Source: an uncultured Collinsella sp. (GTDB lineage Bacteria > Actinomycetota > Coriobacteriia > Coriobacteriales > Coriobacteriaceae). From it: DNA of 36,277 nt. Both the position numbers and the translations under genes were made by a program. Within the stretch, counting starts at the first letter, position 1. Each line of letters begins with the position of its first letter. Under the pieces are notes generated by a model. That model was not told the origin of the DNA, ran no database searches, and worked only from the letters and a program-made list of their open reading frames with translations. The DNA lies in assembly GCA_947642445.1 (NCBI GenBank), contig CANRSF010000021.1:1-36277 (forward strand), in the 5' to 3' direction. Below, in pieces: positions 32,955 through 36,277 of this stretch.

Positions 32955-34913
32955 ATGGCGATTCGGACGATGGGGCCGAGCGGACAATACGAGACTGGAT
33001 TGGATGCTGCCGGTGCGGCGCTGCCCGAGCTGCTGGCGCCGGCGGGCGGGCTCGACCAGATGCTTGCGGCCATCGCCGCGGGCGCCGATGCCATCTATGC
33101 GGGGTTGGGCGGCTTTAACGCCCGTGTGAGCGCCCATGGCTTTACGGATAACGAGTTTGCGCGCGGCTGCGCCGTGGCGCATGCCCATGGCGTGCGTGTG
33201 TACGTAACGCTCAACGTGTTCGTGTTTGACGATGAGTTGTCCGACGCGGTGGCGTTGGGAGCTCATGCACTGGAGCTGGGCGCCGATGCTCTGATTGTCG
33301 CCGATGCCGGGTTGGCCTGCGCGCTGCGCGCGGCGATTCCCAGGGTCGAGATTCACCTGTCCACGCAGGCGGGCGCTCATAGCGAGGGTGCCGTGCGGCT
33401 TGCCGCCGATGAGCTGGGGGTCGAGCGCGTGACGACGGCACGCGAGCTGACGGTCGACGAGATTGCGGCGCTATGTGCCACGGGCGTGCCCATCGAGGTA
33501 TTCTGCCACGGTGCGATTTGCATCGGCTATTCGGGGGCGTGCGAGTTCTCGGCCCTGCGGCGTGGACGATCGGCGATGCGCGGCGACTGCACGCAGCCGT
33601 GCCGTCTGGCGTACGACCTAGTGGACGAGGCGGGGCAGAGCGTTGTCGCCGTTGAGGGGGATCGTCTGCTGTGTCCGCATGACTATCTGGGTATTGCGCA
33701 TCTGCCCGAGCTTGTAGATGCTGGCGTTGCGTCGCTCAAGATCGAGGGACGCATGAAGAACCCCGATTACGTATTCAACGTGGTGCGGGTTTGGCGCCGG
33801 GCGCTCGATATGCTGCGCGACGGCGCGTGGGACCCCGGTGCCGTGGAAGAGCTTGAGCGCGAGCTGGGAAGGTCGTTTAACCGTGGGTTTACCGATGCGT
33901 ACCTGCGAGGGCGTTCGGGTGCCGAGCTGATGAGCTTTGAGCGTGCAATTAACCAGGGCGTGCGCGTGGGGCGCTTGGTCGCTGTGGGCCACGAAGAGGT
34001 GACCGTTGAGCTCGATGCCGCCGTGGCGGCGGGTGACACGCTCGAGATTCGGTTCTATCCGGGTGTCGACGCGCGTCCCGATGTGCCCAAGCGCTGGCCG
34101 CAGGTGCCCTGCCCGGTGGATGCCGCAGCGGGGAAGCGCGTCGTCGTGCATTGCAAGCGTAAGGTGGACGCGGGCTGCGAGGTATACCTGATTCGTAGCG
34201 CCGGCGTGTTGGATCAGACGGCGGCGGTGTTGGAGCGCATGCGGGCCGAGGCGGATGCGATTGCGCCCGTTGCGCGTGCCGTTGAGGTGCTGCCCTTTGA
34301 GGACGTTGCGGTGGATAGCGGTGCGTCGCCGGAGTTGGTGGAGTGCGCGGTTCCCGCTCGCATGGTTTTTGCTTGGCAGCTGATGGATACCGACCCGCGC
34401 AGAGAACTCGATTTGTCCGACACCGTTGTGGTGCTTGACGAGGTGTGCCGCACGGGTGACGCTGACCGGACCCGCTCGCTGATGCAGCGTGCCGGGCGCG
34501 TCGTCTGCCGCAACCTGGGACAGGTGGTGATTGCTCGCGAGCTGGGCGTGACGTTTGACGTGGCGGCGCCGGTGTTCTGCGCGAATCGGGCCACGCTTAC
34601 CTGGCTGCGCGGACTCGGTGCGGGGCGGGTGTACTTGCCGGCCGAGTTGCTCGGCAATGATGCGGAGCGTATTGCCGAACTGACGGCCGAACCTGGTGTT
34701 CTGAGCCCTGTCGATGCCGATTGCCCCGAGCTCATGGTGTGCGAGCACTGCCTGCTGACCGCCGAGGGCGTCTGCGCCACCGATGCGACGGGACAGGTCC
34801 GTTGCCGCGACTGCTTGCGTCGTCGGCAGGTACGCTATCTGGTCGAGCGTGACGGTACACGTCTGCCAGTTGCCATTGACGCATGCGGCAGGACGAGGAT
34901 TTTCCTGTCGTAA
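32955..34913 (+). CDS. U32 family peptidase-like protein, probable 23S rRNA hydroxylase RlhA type
   Basis: This 652-residue protein has the U32 barrel start ELLAPAGGLDQMLAAIAAGADAIYAG and the four-cysteine set Cys189, Cys196, Cys212 and Cys216 within AICIGYSGACEFSAL and GDCTQPCR, likely an iron-sulfur site. SLKIEGRMKNPDYVFNVV follows. Length and layout match E. coli RlhA (YdcP), which hydroxylates C2501 of 23S rRNA, but other U32 members modify other targets. A second Cys cluster near the end (CEHCLL, then CRDCLRR) looks like a zinc finger. The ATG at 32955 follows TAAGGAG; an extension to 32928 is less likely. It is divergent from the penicillin-binding protein gene. Confidence 0.85.
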   Translation: MAIRTMGPSGQYETGLDAAGAALPELLAPAGGLDQMLAAIAAGADAIYAGLGGFNARVSAHGFTDNEFARGCAVAHAHGVRVYVTLNVFVFDDELSDAVALGAHALELGADALIVADAGLACALRAAIPRVEIHLSTQAGAHSEGAVRLAADELGVERVTTARELTVDEIAALCATGVPIEVFCHGAICIGYSGACEFSALRRGRSAMRGDCTQPCRLAYDLVDEAGQSVVAVEGDRLLCPHDYLGIAHLPELVDAGVASLKIEGRMKNPDYVFNVVRVWRRALDMLRDGAWDPGAVEELERELGRSFNRGFTDAYLRGRSGAELMSFERAINQGVRVGRLVAVGHEEVTVELDAAVAAGDTLEIRFYPGVDARPDVPKRWPQVPCPVDAAAGKRVVVHCKRKVDAGCEVYLIRSAGVLDQTAAVLERMRAEADAIAPVARAVEVLPFEDVAVDSGASPELVECAVPARMVFAWQLMDTDPRRELDLSDTVVVLDEVCRTGDADRTRSLMQRAGRVVCRNLGQVVIARELGVTFDVAAPVFCANRATLTWLRGLGAGRVYLPAELLGNDAERIAELTAEPGVLSPVDADCPELMVCEHCLLTAEGVCATDATGQVRCRDCLRRRQVRYLVERDGTRLPVAIDACGRTRIFLS

Positions 34914-34961
34914 GTGCCGCGTCGCGTCAGTTTGTTATCATAAGAGAGTTTATGGACTTCC

Positions 34962-34988
34962 AGCACCGCCGTTTTCGGCGAGGGTGCT
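34962..34988 (+). promoter_or_regulatory. Leader hairpin just before the tyrS ribosome site
   Basis: AGCACCGCCG (34962-34971), a TTTT loop, then CGGCGA and GGGTGCT to 34988 form a ten-pair stem with a small bulge, ending about six bases before AAAGGAGG. It could protect the mRNA or affect ribosome access. The leader is too short for a T-box, and no T-box sequence is present. Confidence 0.5.
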
Positions 34989-35009
34989 ATAGCAAAAGGA
35001 GGATACCCA

Positions 35010-36221
35010 ATGCTGTCTGTTGACGAGCAAATGCGTATCATCACCTCGGGTGCAGCGCAGATCGTCCCCGAGGCCGACCTTCGCAAGAAGCTTGAGAAGG
35101 GCGAGCCCCTCAACATCAAGCTCGGCGTCGATCCCACCAGCCCCGACCTGCACCTGGGCCATGCCGTGCCCCTGCGCAAGATGCGTCAGTTCCAGGACCT
35201 GGGCCACAACGTCACCCTCATCATCGGCAACGGCACCGCGCTGATCGGCGACCCCTCGGGCAAGAACTCCACGCGTCCGCAGCTTTCGCAGGAGCAGATC
35301 GAGGCCAACGCCGAGACCTACGTGAGCCAGGCCATGAAGATTCTGGACCCCGAGAAGACCACCATCGTGCATAACGGCGACTGGATCTTGTCGATGGACC
35401 TGGCCGGCCTGCTGCAGGTGTGCTCCAAGTTCACCGTCGCCCGCATCCTTGAGCGCGACGACTTTACCAAGCGCTACCAGTCCCAGACGCCGATTGCCCT
35501 GCACGAGTTTCTGTACCCCGTGATGCAGGCCTTCGACTCCGTTCAGATCAAGGCCGACGTCGAGATGGGCGGCACCGACCAGCTCTTCAACCTGCTCGCC
35601 GGCCGCGAGCTCATGGAGAAGATGGGCATGGAGCCGCAGATCGCGCTTACCATGCCGCTGCTCGAGGGCACCGACGGCGTGCGCAAGATGTCCAAGTCCT
35701 ATGGCAACTACATCGGCCTGACCGACACTCCCAAGGATATGTTCGGCAAGACCATGTCCATCCCCGACGAGATGATCGGCAAGTACTATCGTCTGGCCAG
35801 CTCGCTCGCCCCGGCCGAGGTCGACAAGATCGATGCCGCCCTGGCCGATGGCTCCGCCGACCCCTACGAGCTCAAGCGCGCTCTAGGCCGCGACCTGTGC
35901 GACACCTACCACGGTGCTGGCGCCGGCGACGAGGCTCAGGCCGAGTTCGACCGTGTGTTCAAGGAGGGCCAGCTTGCCGACTTCCCCGAGAAGCACGTTG
36001 AGCTGACCGTCAACGACGAGGGCCAGATTTACCTCGCTGGCCTGCTCAAGGACCTGGGCCTTTCGGCCAGCGCCGGTCAGGCCCGCCGCGACATCGACGG
36101 CGGCGGCGTCAAGATCAACGGCAAGGCTGTGGCTTCCAAGAGCTACAACATCGATCCGAGCGCCCTCAAGCTGGGCGACACCCTCTCCGTGGGCAAGCGC
36201 AAGGGCTTCAAGCTGGTTTAG
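35010..36221 (+). CDS. tyrS: Tyrosine-tRNA ligase
   Basis: This 403-residue class I synthetase charges tRNA-Tyr. The HIGH-type motif is HLGH at 48-51 within LGVDPTSPDLHLGHAVPL, and KMSKS lies at 226-230. A C-terminal S4 RNA-binding domain follows (LGLSASAGQARRDIDGGGVKINGKAV near 345). It resembles the TyrZ/TyrS2 type more than E. coli TyrS, judged by the long DPTSPDLHLGH stretch. The ATG follows AAAGGAGG. Codon bias is strong. Confidence 0.95.
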   Translation: MLSVDEQMRIITSGAAQIVPEADLRKKLEKGEPLNIKLGVDPTSPDLHLGHAVPLRKMRQFQDLGHNVTLIIGNGTALIGDPSGKNSTRPQLSQEQIEANAETYVSQAMKILDPEKTTIVHNGDWILSMDLAGLLQVCSKFTVARILERDDFTKRYQSQTPIALHEFLYPVMQAFDSVQIKADVEMGGTDQLFNLLAGRELMEKMGMEPQIALTMPLLEGTDGVRKMSKSYGNYIGLTDTPKDMFGKTMSIPDEMIGKYYRLASSLAPAEVDKIDAALADGSADPYELKRALGRDLCDTYHGAGAGDEAQAEFDRVFKEGQLADFPEKHVELTVNDEGQIYLAGLLKDLGLSASAGQARRDIDGGGVKINGKAVASKSYNIDPSALKLGDTLSVGKRKGFKLV

Positions 36222-36248
36222 TTACGCGGTTTTACCAAACCGCGTAAC
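36221..36248. terminator. Perfect hairpin directly after tyrS
   Basis: GTTACGCGGTTT (36221-36232) pairs with AAACCGCGTAAC (36237-36248) around a four-base loop, starting at the last base of the stop codon. No T-run follows, so it may be a terminator of an unusual kind or a palindromic element. Confidence 0.6.
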
Positions 36249-36277
36249 CGGTTGACGCTGCAAACCCGCCAGAGCGG

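Noticed and set aside
34914..35009. T-box riboswitch before tyrS
   Set aside because: The leader is under 100 bases and has no T-box sequence or specifier stem.

Overview
The window (36,277 bases, about 60% G+C, strong preference for C or G at third codon positions) is chromosomal DNA from a gut-type member of the Coriobacteriia (Actinomycetota), most likely Collinsella or a close relative. This placement is an inference from protein wording, codon use and gene content, not from a database search. No rRNA, tRNA, CRISPR array, IS element or prophage was recognised.

Region 1 (1-5,094) is a small accessory or defence-like block. It holds a piece of a type I restriction specificity subunit (HsdS, minus strand, cut by the window edge and without a convincing start), a DUF262-DUF1524 (GmrSD-type, HNH) protein, a small orphan gene, and an AAA ATPase of the DUF4143 type. 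The ATPase gene is preceded by four direct repeats spaced exactly 33 bp. A proline/alanine-rich acidic protein with one membrane segment follows (5,132-6,118, minus).

Region 2 (6,240-17,540) is an anaerobic purine and amino-acid degradation cluster. A YheO-like regulator is divergent from ygeX (diaminopropionate ammonia-lyase), ygeY (M20 hydrolase) and ygeW (carbamoyltransferase family). Downstream lie a MocA-like nucleotidyltransferase, a hydantoinase/dihydropyrimidinase, the maturation factors YqeC, YqeB and XdhC for selenium-dependent molybdenum hydroxylases, and an NCS2 xanthine/uracil permease. These families are linked to anaerobic uric acid/purine breakdown in gut bacteria. The molybdenum hydroxylase subunits and ygfK/ssnA are not in the window. 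Two identical 6-3-6 palindromes sit between the regulator and ygeX.

Region 3 (17,862-27,714) is the ribosomal protein/secretion block: rplE, rpsN (zinc type), rpsH, rplF, rplR, rpsE, rpmD, rplO, secY, adk, map, then infA, rpmJ, rpsM, rpsK, rpsD, rpoA, rplQ, ending at a strong terminator. The usual upstream half (S10 genes to rplX) is absent. Instead an intergenic stretch with a long imperfect hairpin separates rplE from the permease.

Region 4 (27,807-36,221) holds truA, a putative glycosyltransferase, argR, a class A penicillin-binding protein (minus), a U32 peptidase-family protein of RlhA type, and tyrS. Several hairpins mark the ends of these units.
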